NCBI GenBank assembly: GCA_024460105.1
Contig: JANFXS010000005.1
Location: 1-64,000, forward strand
DNA length: 64,000 nucleotides
DNA from: Anaerotignum faecicola
Lineage (GTDB): Bacteria > Bacillota > Clostridia > Lachnospirales > Anaerotignaceae
Reading direction: 5' to 3'
Shown here: positions 8,917 through 17,972 of the stretch, in pieces
How positions within the stretch are numbered: the first letter of the stretch is position 1
Layout: each line of letters starts with the position of its first letter
Translations under genes and position numbers: made by a program
The notes under the pieces: model-generated
The model's input: the letters and a program-made list of their open reading frames with translations, nothing else
What the model was told of the DNA's origin: nothing
Databases searched by the model: none

Positions 8917-9810
8917 TTGGCGTCATTAAAAGAAATAAACTGCTCGGCGGCGGCTGTTCGGGTTAAAGGGGCCTTCCCGTTTAACTGGGATTTAAACGCT
9001 TACAGAGGATGCGGCCACGGATGCAAATATTGCTATGCGCTGTATTCCCATGATTATATAGATAAAAGAGGGTCGTATTTTGAAAATATATATGTAAAAT
9101 CCAATGTTGCCGAAAAACTTGAGGAACAGCTGCAAAGAACGTCATGGAAAAAAGAAATTATAAACTTGGGAGGCGTTACGGACAGCTATCAGCCGTTTGA
9201 AAAAGAATATAAAATTATGCCGGAGATACTGCGTATTATGATTAAATATAAAAATCCCGTAATAATTTCGACTAAATCCGAACTGATACTCAGGGATTTT
9301 GAGCTTTTTGAAGAACTTTCCAAATCCGCTTTTGTCTGCATAGCCGCAACGGTGACGTGCGCGGACGAAAACATGCGGAGCAAGCTGGAACCGGGAGCGG
9401 CAAAAAGTTCCGACAGGTTTAAAATGATTAAGGAATTTTCTAAGGCGGGAATACATACGGGGATACATTTTATGCCTGCCATACCGTTTTTAACAGACAA
9501 TAAAGAAAATATAAACGGCGTGTTTGAAAGGGCGGCGGAATGCGGGGCGGATTATGCTGTTTACGGGATGCTTAACCTGAGGGGAAAGACAAAAGGATAT
9601 TTTACAGAGTTTATGAAAAAAGAATTCCCGGAAAAAATGGATTTATTCGTAAAGTATTTTGTGGATAAAAACTACAGGGACGCACATAGAGCCATGGTTT
9701 ACGGAAATATTGACTCGGCTATGAAGAAATACGGCGTTTCAAAAGATTATCCGGAAGGCATGATGCGAAAAGGATACAAGGAAGCCGAACAGACGTCTCT
9801 TTTCGACTGA
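8917..9810 (+). CDS. SPL-family radical SAM protein
   Basis: A 297-residue protein read from TTG 8917, which lies 3 nt after AGGAGGAGG (8905-8913). An in-frame TTG at 8896 would place that ribosome site inside the gene. The cluster motif CGHGCKYC (CxxxCxxC) binds the 4Fe-4S cluster, and NWDLNAYRGC precedes it as in the Rv2578c/SplB-like group (COG1533). GGVTDSYQPFEK and HFMPAIPFLTDN are further family signatures. It is smaller than true spore photoproduct lyase and may not repair DNA; the substrate is unknown. The ribosome site overlaps the end of the GNAT gene, so the two are likely translationally coupled. Confidence 0.85.
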   Translation: MASLKEINCSAAAVRVKGAFPFNWDLNAYRGCGHGCKYCYALYSHDYIDKRGSYFENIYVKSNVAEKLEEQLQRTSWKKEIINLGGVTDSYQPFEKEYKIMPEILRIMIKYKNPVIISTKSELILRDFELFEELSKSAFVCIAATVTCADENMRSKLEPGAAKSSDRFKMIKEFSKAGIHTGIHFMPAIPFLTDNKENINGVFERAAECGADYAVYGMLNLRGKTKGYFTEFMKKEFPEKMDLFVKYFVDKNYRDAHRAMVYGNIDSAMKKYGVSKDYPEGMMRKGYKEAEQTSLFD

Positions 9811-9906
9811 TATGCATGGCGTATTCGGAAAGAAATAAATTGCGGACTTTTGTAATAATCTGAAATATAAAATAAAAGGGATATGTTCAAATATCGGGGG
9901 GTTTTT

Positions 9907-10791
9907 ATGAAATTAAGGGACAGTTATCATGTTTATGCGTTTATAACGGTTGTTTTCTGGTCTTTGGCATATGTTTTTTCAAGGCTTGCAATGCAGCATT
10001 TTTCACCGTATCCCTTAGGTTTTTTAAGATATATAACAGCGTCGGCGTTTCTTGTGTTTGTTGTGGTTTTTAAAAAGATAAAGCCGCCTGAAATAAAAGA
10101 TATGCCTTGGTTTGCGGTTTCGGGCGCGGCAGGTTTTTTTATTTATATGCTTACATTTAATAAAGGAACGGGAATGGTGCCTTCGGCTACAAGCAGCGTT
10201 ATAATTGCAACGGCGCCTATTATGACGGCGCTTATGGCAAGGGTTGTATACAAAGAAAAGCTGAAAGTTCATCAATGGGCGGCTACGGGTATCGAATTTT
10301 TCGGTATAATCGTTTTAACGCTTATGGGAGGGGATTTTGCCGTTAACGAAGGAATTATTTGGCTTCTGATGGCGGCGTTTTCTTTAAGCGTTTATAATCT
10401 GCTTCAAAGGAAAATGACAAAGATGTATGAGCCTTTAAGAGTTACGGCGTACAGCATATTTTTCGGTACGGCGATGTTATGCATATTTGCCGGGGACGCT
10501 TGCAGGGAAGCGGCGTCAGCTTCTTTGGATCAGTTTGTAAATATACTCGTACTGGGCGTTTTGTCAAGCGCACTGGCGTACATATCATGGGCGAAGGCAT
10601 TTTCAAAGGCGGAAAATACCTCGTCCGTCAGCAATTATATGTTTGTAACCCCTTTTATAACGGCGGTTTTCGGGTTTGTATTTGCCGGAGAAGTACCGGA
10701 TGCGGCGACAGTTGTAGGCGGGGGAATTATTATGTGCGGCGTTTTCCTGTTTTTTAAAGATAATTTTTTTAAACAAAAAGAAACAAAATAA
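9907..10791 (+). CDS. EamA/DMT family transporter
   Basis: A 294-residue hydrophobic protein with about ten membrane segments arranged as two EamA repeats, the usual size for the drug/metabolite transporter superfamily. ATG 9907 lies 5 nt after CGGGGGG; an upstream in-frame ATG at 9883 is possible but adds an unusual N-terminus. FWSLAYVFSRLAMQHFSP and PLGFLRYITAS are typical of TM1-TM2. These exporters move amino acids, nucleosides or drugs; the substrate cannot be assigned. It precedes the second tRNA cassette. Confidence 0.88.
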   Translation: MKLRDSYHVYAFITVVFWSLAYVFSRLAMQHFSPYPLGFLRYITASAFLVFVVVFKKIKPPEIKDMPWFAVSGAAGFFIYMLTFNKGTGMVPSATSSVIIATAPIMTALMARVVYKEKLKVHQWAATGIEFFGIIVLTLMGGDFAVNEGIIWLLMAAFSLSVYNLLQRKMTKMYEPLRVTAYSIFFGTAMLCIFAGDACREAASASLDQFVNILVLGVLSSALAYISWAKAFSKAENTSSVSNYMFVTPFITAVFGFVFAGEVPDAATVVGGGIIMCGVFLFFKDNFFKQKETK

Positions 10792-10801
10792 CAAAATAAT
10801 A

Positions 10802-10830
10802 TTGACGTAGTTTTATTTTTGTGGTAATAT
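10802..10830 (+). promoter_or_regulatory. Strong promoter of the second tRNA cassette
   Basis: TTGACG (10802-10807), 17-nt spacer, TAATAT (10825-10830), ending 20 nt before tRNA-Leu. It makes the cassette an independent transcription unit. Confidence 0.85.
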
Positions 10831-10850
10831 ATTAAAGCTAAATAGAATAA

Positions 10851-10934
10851 GCAGTCGTGGCGGAATTGGCATACGCGCTAGACTAAGGATCTAGTCCGGG
10901 TTTCTGGGTAGGGGTTCAAGTCCCCTCGACTGCA
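10851..10934 (+). tRNA. tRNA-Leu(AAG), copy 2
   Basis: Identical to the gene at 429-512, including the AAG anticodon loop CTAAGGA and the long variable arm. Confidence 0.93.
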
Positions 10935-10939
10935 TATAC

Positions 10940-11011
10940 GCGCGAATGGCTCAGTGGTAGAGCATCGCCTTGCCAAGGCGAGGGCCGCGAGTTCGAATCT
11001 CGTTTCGCGCT
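10940..11011 (+). tRNA. tRNA-Gly(GCC), copy 2
   Basis: Identical to the gene at 518-589. The 5-nt spacer to tRNA-Leu is TATAC here and TATAT in copy 1. Confidence 0.95.
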
Positions 11012-11016
11012 TATAA

Positions 11017-11088
11017 TGGGGTATCGCCAAGCGGTAAGGCAACGGATTCTGATTCCGTCATTCGCAGGTTCAAATCCTGCTACCCTAG
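11017..11088 (+). tRNA. tRNA-Gln(CTG), copy 2
   Basis: Identical to the gene at 1005-1076. Here it follows tRNA-Gly directly, whereas in the first cluster Gln(TTG) and long spacers intervene. Confidence 0.94.
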
Positions 11089-11093
11089 TTTGA

Positions 11094-11121
11094 AAACCAT
11101 CCTTGGTTAAGGATGGTTTTT
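11094..11121 (+). terminator. Terminator of the second tRNA cassette
   Basis: The hairpin AACCATCCTT / AAGGATGGTT is followed by seven T residues, a few bases after tRNA-Gln. Confidence 0.9.
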
Positions 11122-11276
11122 TTGTGCGGAAATATTCGGTTACAGGATTTTATGGAGCGGTATGCGCACCCGGCGGGATTTTAGGGCGCATTGACGTTTG
11201 AAAACATGCGGACGGAATGATGCGGATATTAAATCGGATTTTAAAACGGCATGCGCACGGTTTTCGATGCGCACGC

Positions 11277-11729
11277 TTAGTATTCAAGATAGTCGGGCGG
11301 AGGAAAAGGAATTGCAGAATCGCCTTTATTAAGCCCGTATTTATCCCATGAAGAAAGATATTTGTAAGACGCAGTATAGGAGTCGCCGTCTATGCAAAGA
11401 TAAGTGTTGCCGTTGTTTACAACGGTATGTATTGTTCCGTCGGACGCGGTTATATAAAGTATTGTCCCGCCGCCGGCTATTGGTTCCGGGGACGGTTCGT
11501 ATTTTCCGTTTGACGAGTTAATCAGCGCTACGATTTCTTTGTATTCGCTTTTGTCAAACAGCTTGTATCTTTCGTTTTCCGACGAAGGCATTACGGTCAT
11601 TTCGATTTTTGAAATTTCAGTTTCTTCAAGGCTTTTTGCCCATTTCAGCGACGGACGGCTGTCGTTTACGGCTACTGCCGCCAAGGCAGTAATCAGTAGG
11701 GCGGCAAACGCCGTTATTTTTTTATTCAT
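11277..11729 (-). CDS. Small secreted or membrane-anchored protein of unknown function
   Basis: A 150-residue protein starting at the ATG preceded by GGAGGAG (5 nt); the frame extends further upstream without a ribosome site. Residues 1-22 (MNKKITAFAALLITALAAVA) are a signal peptide or anchor without a lipobox cysteine. The remainder is polar with a mixed alpha/beta pattern, a PSPEPIAGGG turn and a proline-rich tail ending PDYLEY. I recognise no family. It is convergent with the tRNA cassette and divergent from RNase Z. Confidence 0.75.
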   Translation of the reverse strand: MNKKITAFAALLITALAAVAVNDSRPSLKWAKSLEETEISKIEMTVMPSSENERYKLFDKSEYKEIVALINSSNGKYEPSPEPIAGGGTILYITASDGTIHTVVNNGNTYLCIDGDSYTASYKYLSSWDKYGLNKGDSAIPFPPPDYLEY

Positions 11730-11937
11730 ATGATCTCCTCCTTTTATTTTTACGACGTAAATACAAAAGCGGAAGTTCCGCATATTTCAATTATCCGGGC
11801 AGTATAAAACAAGGCGCGAATATCATTGGCGGAGTTATTTTTTTGTTAATAAAATCTATTTTTAACTTACTGTTTAAAAAAGGGGCTGTTTATGATAAAA
11901 TAATATTTCAGATAACTTTAAGAAAGGGAGTGGCTGA

Positions 11938-12849
11938 ATGCTTGATATTTCGCTTCTGGGCACCGGAGGCATGGCGCCTATGCCTAAAAGGTTCCTATCG
12001 TCTATGATTGCAAGGCTTAACGGCAGGCTTATTATCATAGACTGCGGGGAGGGGACGCAGGTTTCCCTCAAAAACCTTGGCTGGGGATTTAAGGCCGTAG
12101 ACGCGGTATTGTTTACACACTTCCATGCCGACCATATTTCAGGGCTTCCGGGCATGCTCCTTGCCATAGGCAATTCGGGCAGGACTGAGCCGCTGAAGCT
12201 TATAGGGCCAAAAGGCCTTATATATGTTGTGGAAGGCCTGAGGCGTATTGCGCAGGAACTCCCTTTTGAAATTGAATATATCGAAATTGACGAAAAATAT
12301 GAAAAAGCCTTAAATATAAGCGGCTTTACCATAGAGTGGATGTTTGTGGAACATTCGGTAAAATGCGCCGCATATAAAATCAGCGTTTTAAGGGCAGGAA
12401 AGTTTGACGTTTCAAAAGCAAAAGCGCTGGGGCTTCCGAGGGAGCTTTGGGGAAGGCTTCAAAAAGGCGGCGATATAACGTACAACGGGCGTTTTTATAC
12501 TAAAGATATGGTTTTGGGAGCGGCGAGAAAACCAATAAGCGTCGTTTTCTGCACCGACAGCCGTCCTGTAGAAGGCTTAAAGGGATTTGCCGCCGGAAGC
12601 GACCTGTTTATATGCGAAGGAATGTATGGGGAAAATGAAAAGCTTGATAAGGCAAAGGAAAATAAGCATATGCTTTTCAGCGAAGCGGCTGAAATTGCAA
12701 AGCAGGCCGACGTATGCGAGCTATGGCTGACGCATTTCAGCCCGGCTATGAACGAACCGTGTGAATTTTTGGAAAATGCTGCAAGTATATTTGAAAATAC
12801 TGTTATAGGATATGACAATTTAACAAAGACAATTATTTTTAAAGACTGA
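11938..12849 (+). CDS. rnz: Ribonuclease Z
   Basis: A 303-residue metallo-beta-lactamase-fold endonuclease that trims the 3' trailer of tRNA precursors. The zinc motif HFHADH (residues 61-66) is in FTHFHADHISGLPG, and the N-terminal LGTGGMAP and CGEGTQ strands match the family. Trailer removal matters here because the tRNA genes in the window lack encoded CCA, the usual RNase Z substrate. Length is normal. ATG 11938 follows AAAGGGAGTGG. It is 54 nt upstream of the sigma factor gene. Confidence 0.95.
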   Translation: MLDISLLGTGGMAPMPKRFLSSMIARLNGRLIIIDCGEGTQVSLKNLGWGFKAVDAVLFTHFHADHISGLPGMLLAIGNSGRTEPLKLIGPKGLIYVVEGLRRIAQELPFEIEYIEIDEKYEKALNISGFTIEWMFVEHSVKCAAYKISVLRAGKFDVSKAKALGLPRELWGRLQKGGDITYNGRFYTKDMVLGAARKPISVVFCTDSRPVEGLKGFAAGSDLFICEGMYGENEKLDKAKENKHMLFSEAAEIAKQADVCELWLTHFSPAMNEPCEFLENAASIFENTVIGYDNLTKTIIFKD

Positions 12850-12903
12850 CTTATCAGACATTTACAAAAAATTAACGTATTTTATTTATGAGATGGAGAA
12901 AAA

Positions 12904-13458
12904 ATGGCTAAGACGGACTATGAACTTGTTCAGGAATGTATTAACGGGGATACGTTTGCATTTGAGGAACTTCTCGGAAGGTATAAAAACCTTGTATATT
13001 CGGTCGTCCTGCGTATGGTAAACGACTCGGAGGACGCAAATGATATTGCCCAGGAAGTTTTTATCAAAGTTTATAAAAATATTTCTAAATACAGCCCTGA
13101 ATTTAAGTTCTCAACTTGGATTATAAAAATTGCCACAAACTCGGTTATTGACTTCAGGCGTAAGAAAAAGCCGGAATGTATAGACATTGACGATATGGTT
13201 TTTGAGCCGTCGGGAAATGAAACGCCTGAAACAAGCTATATCGAAGGAGAGGGAAAGCGCGAGCTTTCCTCGGCTATTGAAAAGCTTCCGGATATGTATA
13301 AGGTACCTATTGTGCTTTACCATATCGAAGATATGTCATATCAGGAAATATCCGAAGCTGTCGGCATTTCCCTTTCGAAAGTCAAAAACAGGATTTTCAG
13401 GGGAAGGAAAATACTTAAAGATATTATAATTTCTGAAAAAGAGGGTGGAAAGCCTTGA
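12904..13458 (+). CDS. ECF-type RNA polymerase sigma factor
   Basis: A 184-residue sigma-70 family protein with only regions 2 and 4. Region 2 includes DANDIAQEVFIKVYKNI and FSTWIIKIATNSVIDFRR; region 4 is the helix-turn-helix YQEISEAVGISLSKVKNRIFRGR. The length is typical of ECF factors. Its stop overlaps the TTG start of the next gene, a zinc-type anti-sigma factor, the classical arrangement for an envelope-stress regulon. The signal and targets are unknown; self-regulation is likely by analogy but no ECF promoter could be assigned. Confidence 0.94.
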   Translation: MAKTDYELVQECINGDTFAFEELLGRYKNLVYSVVLRMVNDSEDANDIAQEVFIKVYKNISKYSPEFKFSTWIIKIATNSVIDFRRKKKPECIDIDDMVFEPSGNETPETSYIEGEGKRELSSAIEKLPDMYKVPIVLYHIEDMSYQEISEAVGISLSKVKNRIFRGRKILKDIIISEKEGGKP

Positions 13459-14009
13459 AATGCGAAGATGCTGAAATGCTTATGATGAAATATATGGACG
13501 GCGAGATAAACGAAATAGAAGCCGAAAGCCTTAACGGGCATTTGCTTGTTTGCCCCAAATGCCGTCAGGCGTTTGAGGTTTATGATTCCATGTTAAGCGG
13601 GATGTCTGAAATGGAAACGGCGGAGGCGCCGGAGGGGTTTGAAAACGCCGTTATGATGAAAATAAGGGCTATTGAAAAGCCGGAACCAGTTTATTCGAGC
13701 AGGGACAAGTTTAAAATACGCTTCGGCGGAAGCTTTGCCGCCGTGCTTTTTATTGGCCTTATGCTTATGGCATACAGGGACGATATAATCGGCGTACTTT
13801 CATTAAACCAATATACGGCGGGCAGAGTTGAGGGGCTTAAAGCGTTTTCTGAAATGATCGCCATGCAGGCCGAAACATTTATGATGTTTTTTAACAATGT
13901 TATTGAAAGCGTGAACGCGGTATTGGCTTCGGGAAGCTTATTTATTGCCGGCGGAATAGTGGCTCTTTGCGCCGTGCAGGCATTTTTGGCAAGGAAGAAA
14001 AACAGGTGA
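13455..14009 (+). CDS. Zinc-binding anti-sigma factor with two predicted membrane segments
   Basis: A 184-residue protein starting at TTG 13455 and overlapping the sigma gene by 4 nt. Residues 29-36 carry HLLVCPKC, the HxxxCxxC zinc motif of ZAS anti-sigma domains, which clamp ECF sigma factors. A hydrophobic segment near residues 87-104 and a second near 157-177 suggest two membrane passes, with about 55 residues between that would be outside the cell. A short basic tail (RKKNR) ends the protein. It probably holds the preceding sigma factor at the membrane until a signal is sensed. Confidence 0.88.
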   Translation: MKCEDAEMLMMKYMDGEINEIEAESLNGHLLVCPKCRQAFEVYDSMLSGMSEMETAEAPEGFENAVMMKIRAIEKPEPVYSSRDKFKIRFGGSFAAVLFIGLMLMAYRDDIIGVLSLNQYTAGRVEGLKAFSEMIAMQAETFMMFFNNVIESVNAVLASGSLFIAGGIVALCAVQAFLARKKNR

Positions 14010-14046
14010 TATTATAATTTTAAAGGTTAAAGGAACTGGATAATTA

Positions 14047-14784
14047 ATGATTAATAAAAAGACTATATTCCAAATATCCGCGTGTCTTATAGTTTGTTCA
14101 TTTATACTTGGCATAAGAAAATTTATGGATTATCCGCAGGAAGTAATTGCGGCTGTAAAAATGATTGAAGACGGGGTAGCCGGTATAATTACGGTTTTAA
14201 AACTTCAGCAGATAGTTGAATTTTTAAGTAAGCTGCCTGTTTCAGTTGTGTTTTGCTCCATAGGCGCCGTGTTTTTTGCCGTTGGCATGGCCGCTGTAAA
14301 ATTGTTGCCGAAAAAGGTTAAAATGGGTTCCGATATTGTGTATTTAAATCTTGACGGCGTTATCAAGATGGGGCTTTTAATATACGTTATGCGTCTTGTC
14401 TTAACCCTTGTTTTTGTATTTTCCGTTGTGGGCATACCGGTTGCGATTGTTATAACGGCTGTTTTTGCCGTAATAAATTTAATCGGTTTTGTCCCGGTCG
14501 CTGTGTTTATCGGACATACCATACAGGAAATGGCAAACGGTTCAGACAGAAGGCTTATTTATAATTATACTTTGGGCGCGCTTTTTATGCTCCTTTGCAT
14601 AAATGTTTACGCCGTTGGCAGTACGTTTATGTTTTTTATATTCCCGGTACTTTCATTCGGGGCTTTTGCTATGATTGTAAGCAGAAAGCCCTTGGGGGCC
14701 AAACTGCCTCCTGATGAAAGCGGCGAGGGCAAAAATAAATTTGACAGAGAAAAAATACGGGATATAATAACTAATGGGCTTTAA
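14047..14784 (+). CDS. Polytopic membrane protein of unknown function
   Basis: A 245-residue protein with about six hydrophobic segments and a charged C-terminal tail (DESGEGKNKFDREKIRDII). The start ATG 14047 follows a weak AAAGGAACTGG site. I recognise no family. It sits 37 nt after the anti-sigma gene and 15 nt before tsaD on the same strand, so it is probably transcribed with the sigma/anti-sigma pair and may belong to that envelope response; this is inference from position only. Confidence 0.8.
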   Translation: MINKKTIFQISACLIVCSFILGIRKFMDYPQEVIAAVKMIEDGVAGIITVLKLQQIVEFLSKLPVSVVFCSIGAVFFAVGMAAVKLLPKKVKMGSDIVYLNLDGVIKMGLLIYVMRLVLTLVFVFSVVGIPVAIVITAVFAVINLIGFVPVAVFIGHTIQEMANGSDRRLIYNYTLGALFMLLCINVYAVGSTFMFFIFPVLSFGAFAMIVSRKPLGAKLPPDESGEGKNKFDREKIRDIITNGL

Positions 14785-14799
14785 TAAAAGGAGGCGGCT

Positions 14800-15831
14800 A
14801 TGGCTTTGGAGAGTAAAGACGTTATTATACTGGCGGTTGAAAGTTCGTGTGATGAAACGGCGGCGGCCGTCGTTAAAAACGGACGGCACGTTTTAAGCAG
14901 CGTAATTTCTTCCCAGATAGATATACATACTGTGTTCGGCGGCGTTGTGCCTGAGATTGCGTCAAGGAAACATATTGAAAATATAGACTATGTTATTAAA
15001 AAGGCCATGGATGACGCCGAAATGGCATTTGAAGATTTAACGGCGGTTGCCGTTACATACGGCCCCGGGCTTGTGGGGGCTCTTCTTGTGGGGCTTGCAG
15101 AGGCAAAGGCGCTGGCATACGCCGTAAATAAGCCGCTTATCGGGGTGCACCATATAGAAGGGCATATTTGTGCAAATTATATTGAGGATATTAATTTCGA
15201 GCCGCCGTATGTCGCCCTTGTTGTTTCCGGGGGACACTCCCATCTTTTGCATGTTAAAGGATATGGCGATTATGAAATAATGGGGCGCACGAGGGATGAC
15301 GCCGTTGGAGAAGCATATGACAAAGTTGCGCGCGCTATAGGAATGGGCTATCCCGGCGGGCCAAAAATAGATGCGGCGGCAAAAGAAGGAAATCCCGATG
15401 CAATAGTTTTTCCGCGGGTTTATCTTGAAGAGGACAGTTTTGATTTCAGCTTCAGCGGCATTAAAAGCGCCGTGCTTAATTATTTGAACAAGGCTAGAAT
15501 GACGGGCGAACCCATAAATGTAAATGATGTGGCGGCAGGTTTTCAAGAGGCGGTTGTTGAAGTTTTGGTTGAAAAAACAATACGCGCCGCAAGAGCTAGG
15601 GGAGTGGAAAAAGTTGCAATGGCGGGAGGAGTTTCGGCAAACTCTTCACTGAGGAAACGTATGCTTGAAAAATGCAGTGAAAACGGTTTTTCCCTTAATG
15701 TGCCTTCGCCTGTTTACTGTACGGATAATGCGGCTATGATTGGTTCGGCGGCATATTTTGAGTATGTTAAGGGCGTAAGGGACGGGCTGAACCTTAATGC
15801 GAACCCAAATTTGAAGCTGGGGGACAGATAA
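14800..15831 (+). CDS. tsaD: tRNA N6-adenosine threonylcarbamoyltransferase
   Basis: A 343-residue Kae1/TsaD protein that transfers the threonylcarbamoyl group from TC-AMP to A37 of ANN-decoding tRNAs. The metal site HHIEGH (residues 117-122), the N-terminal [14 protein letters not shown], the [10 protein letters not shown] strand and the C-terminal [10 protein letters not shown] and DNAAMIG motifs are all present. ATG 14800 has AAAGGAGG 6 nt upstream. Partners TsaB and TsaE are not in the window. It closes the sigma-factor gene run. Confidence 0.97.
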   Translation: MALESKDVIILAVESSCDETAAAVVKNGRHVLSSVISSQIDIHTVFGGVVPEIASRKHIENIDYVIKKAMDDAEMAFEDLTAVAVTYGPGLVGALLVGLAEAKALAYAVNKPLIGVHHIEGHICANYIEDINFEPPYVALVVSGGHSHLLHVKGYGDYEIMGRTRDDAVGEAYDKVARAIGMGYPGGPKIDAAAKEGNPDAIVFPRVYLEEDSFDFSFSGIKSAVLNYLNKARMTGEPINVNDVAAGFQEAVVEVLVEKTIRAARARGVEKVAMAGGVSANSSLRKRMLEKCSENGFSLNVPSPVYCTDNAAMIGSAAYFEYVKGVRDGLNLNANPNLKLGDR

Positions 15832-15999
15832 CCCCTGTTTTTGAAAATATTAAACTTTAAAAGGAAAAAACGGTATTAAACGTTTGAAGCATAAAGCGTT
15901 AAAAAAACGGAAATAGTTTTGGGATAGATTTATACGGGCTTAAATGCGCGCCGCGGCCGTGTATGCCATTATATAGCGAAATCGCTCTCAAAAAATTAA

Positions 16000-16056
16000 A
16001 ACCCCCATTTTACACTGTTTGCTGTGACGGCAGTGTAAAATGGAGGTTATTTTTAA
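16000..16056. terminator. Bidirectional terminator between tsaD and the PFK gene
   Basis: A 16-17 bp hairpin (CCATTTTACACTG / CAGTGTAAAATGG) has T-rich flanks on the plus side and A-rich flanks on the other side, so it can end both convergent genes. Confidence 0.85.
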
Positions 16057-17172
16057 TTATTTTTTCCTTGTTACCGGCCTGTCGCCGAATGAAACGCCGA
16101 GATCGCGGCATACGTTTACTATCTCGCCTTCCGGATCCACAAGTTTTTGGGAGCCTATAACTTCTTCAAGAGGTACATAGCCTATCTCGCCGCCTTTGAT
16201 GCGCACCATGTTGCCGAATTTTTCTTCGTGGATTAAGTGAGCCGCATAGGAACCATAGCGGGCTGAAAGTATCCTGTCGTATGGGGAAGTTTCTCCGCCG
16301 CGCTGCGTATGGCCGAGTACAACGGGGCGTATTTCGTGTTCTTCGCCTATGCGCTGTTCAAGTTCATAACTGATTTTATGCGCAATGCCTCCGAGACGCA
16401 CAGGATCCGGGCTGTCCTCGACGATTTTGTTAACTGTCTGCTGTCCGCCTACTTCCCTTGCGCCTTCGGAAACCACTATAATGGTAAAAAGCTTGCCGCG
16501 GCTGTCGCGTTCTTTTATTTTCTGTACGACATTATCCAATGTATAAGGTATTTCCGGAAGAAGTATTATGTCGGCGCTTCCCGCAAGGCCGCCGTAAAGC
16601 GCAATCCAGCCGGCATTGCGCCCCATTACTTCAACCACTATAACCCTGTGGTGGCTTTCGGCCGTCGTATGGAGCCTTCCGAGCGCTTCCGTAACGATAT
16701 TTACCGCCGTGTCAAAGCCAAAGGTTCTGTCAGTTGCCATAAGGTCGTTGTCGATTGTTTTCGGAACGCCTATTACGTTTATGCCGAGCCTTGAGAAATC
16801 CCTTGCGCTTGTCAATGTACCGTCGCCGCCGAGCACGACAAGGGCGTCAACGCCTTCTTTTTTCAGGTTTTCAACTGCGACTGACGAAACGTCTTTTCTT
16901 ACCGCAACGCCGTTTTCGATTACTTTATAATCAAAAAGGTTGTCCTTGTTGGAACTGAAAAGTATGGAACCGCCTTTATGAAGTATACCAGTAACGCTTT
17001 CCAGGGTAAGCGGCATAAAATCGTTAAGATAAAGGCCCCTGTATCCCATTTTGTAACCTATTAATTCATATCCGTATTTGAGTATGCATGTTTTTGTCAA
17101 AGTGTAGATTACGGCGTTTAAGCCCGGGGCGTCGCCCCCGCCTGTCAAAACTGCTATTTTTTTCTTTGCCAT
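16057..17172 (-). CDS. 6-phosphofructokinase with mixed ATP/PPi signature
   Basis: A 371-residue group A phosphofructokinase that makes fructose 1,6-bisphosphate. GGGDAPGLN (11-19), GGDGT (115-119) and PKTIDND (137-143, catalytic Asp141) are clear. The residue after the GGD aspartate is Gly118, as in ATP enzymes, whereas Lys138 replaces the ATP-type glycine of PGTID and is the PPi-type residue. This combination is known in a third group that usually prefers ATP. The donor therefore cannot be settled by sequence. ATG is preceded by TGGAGGAATAGTT. It is monocistronic and convergent with tsaD. Confidence 0.93.
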   Translation of the reverse strand: MAKKKIAVLTGGGDAPGLNAVIYTLTKTCILKYGYELIGYKMGYRGLYLNDFMPLTLESVTGILHKGGSILFSSNKDNLFDYKVIENGVAVRKDVSSVAVENLKKEGVDALVVLGGDGTLTSARDFSRLGINVIGVPKTIDNDLMATDRTFGFDTAVNIVTEALGRLHTTAESHHRVIVVEVMGRNAGWIALYGGLAGSADIILLPEIPYTLDNVVQKIKERDSRGKLFTIIVVSEGAREVGGQQTVNKIVEDSPDPVRLGGIAHKISYELEQRIGEEHEIRPVVLGHTQRGGETSPYDRILSARYGSYAAHLIHEEKFGNMVRIKGGEIGYVPLEEVIGSQKLVDPEGEIVNVCRDLGVSFGDRPVTRKK

Positions 17173-17347
17173 AACTATTCCTCCAAAATATTAACTGTAA
17201 AACTTTTTCCTATAAATTCCTTACATTATATATCATCATTTTGATATTGTAAAATAAAAAAAATTATATTGCCTATTAATATTTTTACCATTTTCATTGC
17301 TTTTTAAGCGGGCTAAAAATTACCACATAAACGGCGGCCGTTTATTT

Positions 17348-17376
17348 TTGACACTGGTATGATATTATTTTATAAT
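17348..17376 (+). promoter_or_regulatory. Consensus promoter for the acetyltransferase-HD pair
   Basis: TTGACA (17348-17353), 17-nt spacer, TATAAT (17371-17376): a perfect match to the vegetative consensus, 37 nt before the ATG. Confidence 0.9.
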
Positions 17377-17412
17377 AAATTAAATATAATTTTATGCTCC
17401 GGAGGCAATACT

Positions 17413-17970
17413 ATGACTGAAAAGGAAAAAATGATAAAAGGCCTTGACTATAATCCGAAAGACAGGGAACTTGTTGAATTAAATATTAAGGCGAGGCTTA
17501 TCTGTGAACAATATAACGTCACTTCTGTTACGGAGGGTGAAAAAAGGGAAACGCTGCTGCGTTCGCTTTTTGGGAAAGCGGGAAAGGGAATTTATATTGA
17601 ACCGTATTTCCACTGTGATTATGGATTTAATATTTCTGTCGGAAACAATTTTTATGCAAATTTTGACGTTACAATACTAGACGTTGCCCCGGTTACAATA
17701 GGCGACAACTGTATGATGGCTCCGAAAAGCGGAATATATACCGCAACGCACGATATATATCCGGATAAAAGGAACGGAGGCACCGAGTTTGCAAGGCCGG
17801 TAACGATAGGCGACAACTGTTGGATTGGCGCGCATGCAGTTATAAATCCCGGCGTTTCTCTCGGCGACAATGTTGTTGTGGCAAGCGGAGCGGTTGTGAC
17901 AAAAAGCTTCGGAAACAATGTTGTTATCGGCGGAAACCCTGCGAAAATCATCAAGGTTTTGGAGGTATAG
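17413..17970 (+). CDS. Maltose/galactoside O-acetyltransferase-type LbH protein
   Basis: A 185-residue left-handed beta-helix acetyltransferase (LacA/Maa/NodL group). The N-terminal maltose-acetyltransferase domain (EKEKMIKGLDYNPKDRELVE) is followed by hexapeptide repeats, with the catalytic region TATHDIYPDKRNGG and CWIGAHAVINPGV. ATG 17413 follows CCGGAGG; the frame runs upstream without a ribosome site. Such enzymes acetylate sugars with acetyl-CoA. The HD-domain gene follows after 2 nt, so they form a two-gene operon. Confidence 0.92.
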   Translation: MTEKEKMIKGLDYNPKDRELVELNIKARLICEQYNVTSVTEGEKRETLLRSLFGKAGKGIYIEPYFHCDYGFNISVGNNFYANFDVTILDVAPVTIGDNCMMAPKSGIYTATHDIYPDKRNGGTEFARPVTIGDNCWIGAHAVINPGVSLGDNVVVASGAVVTKSFGNNVVIGGNPAKIIKVLEV

Positions 17971-17972
17971 TT

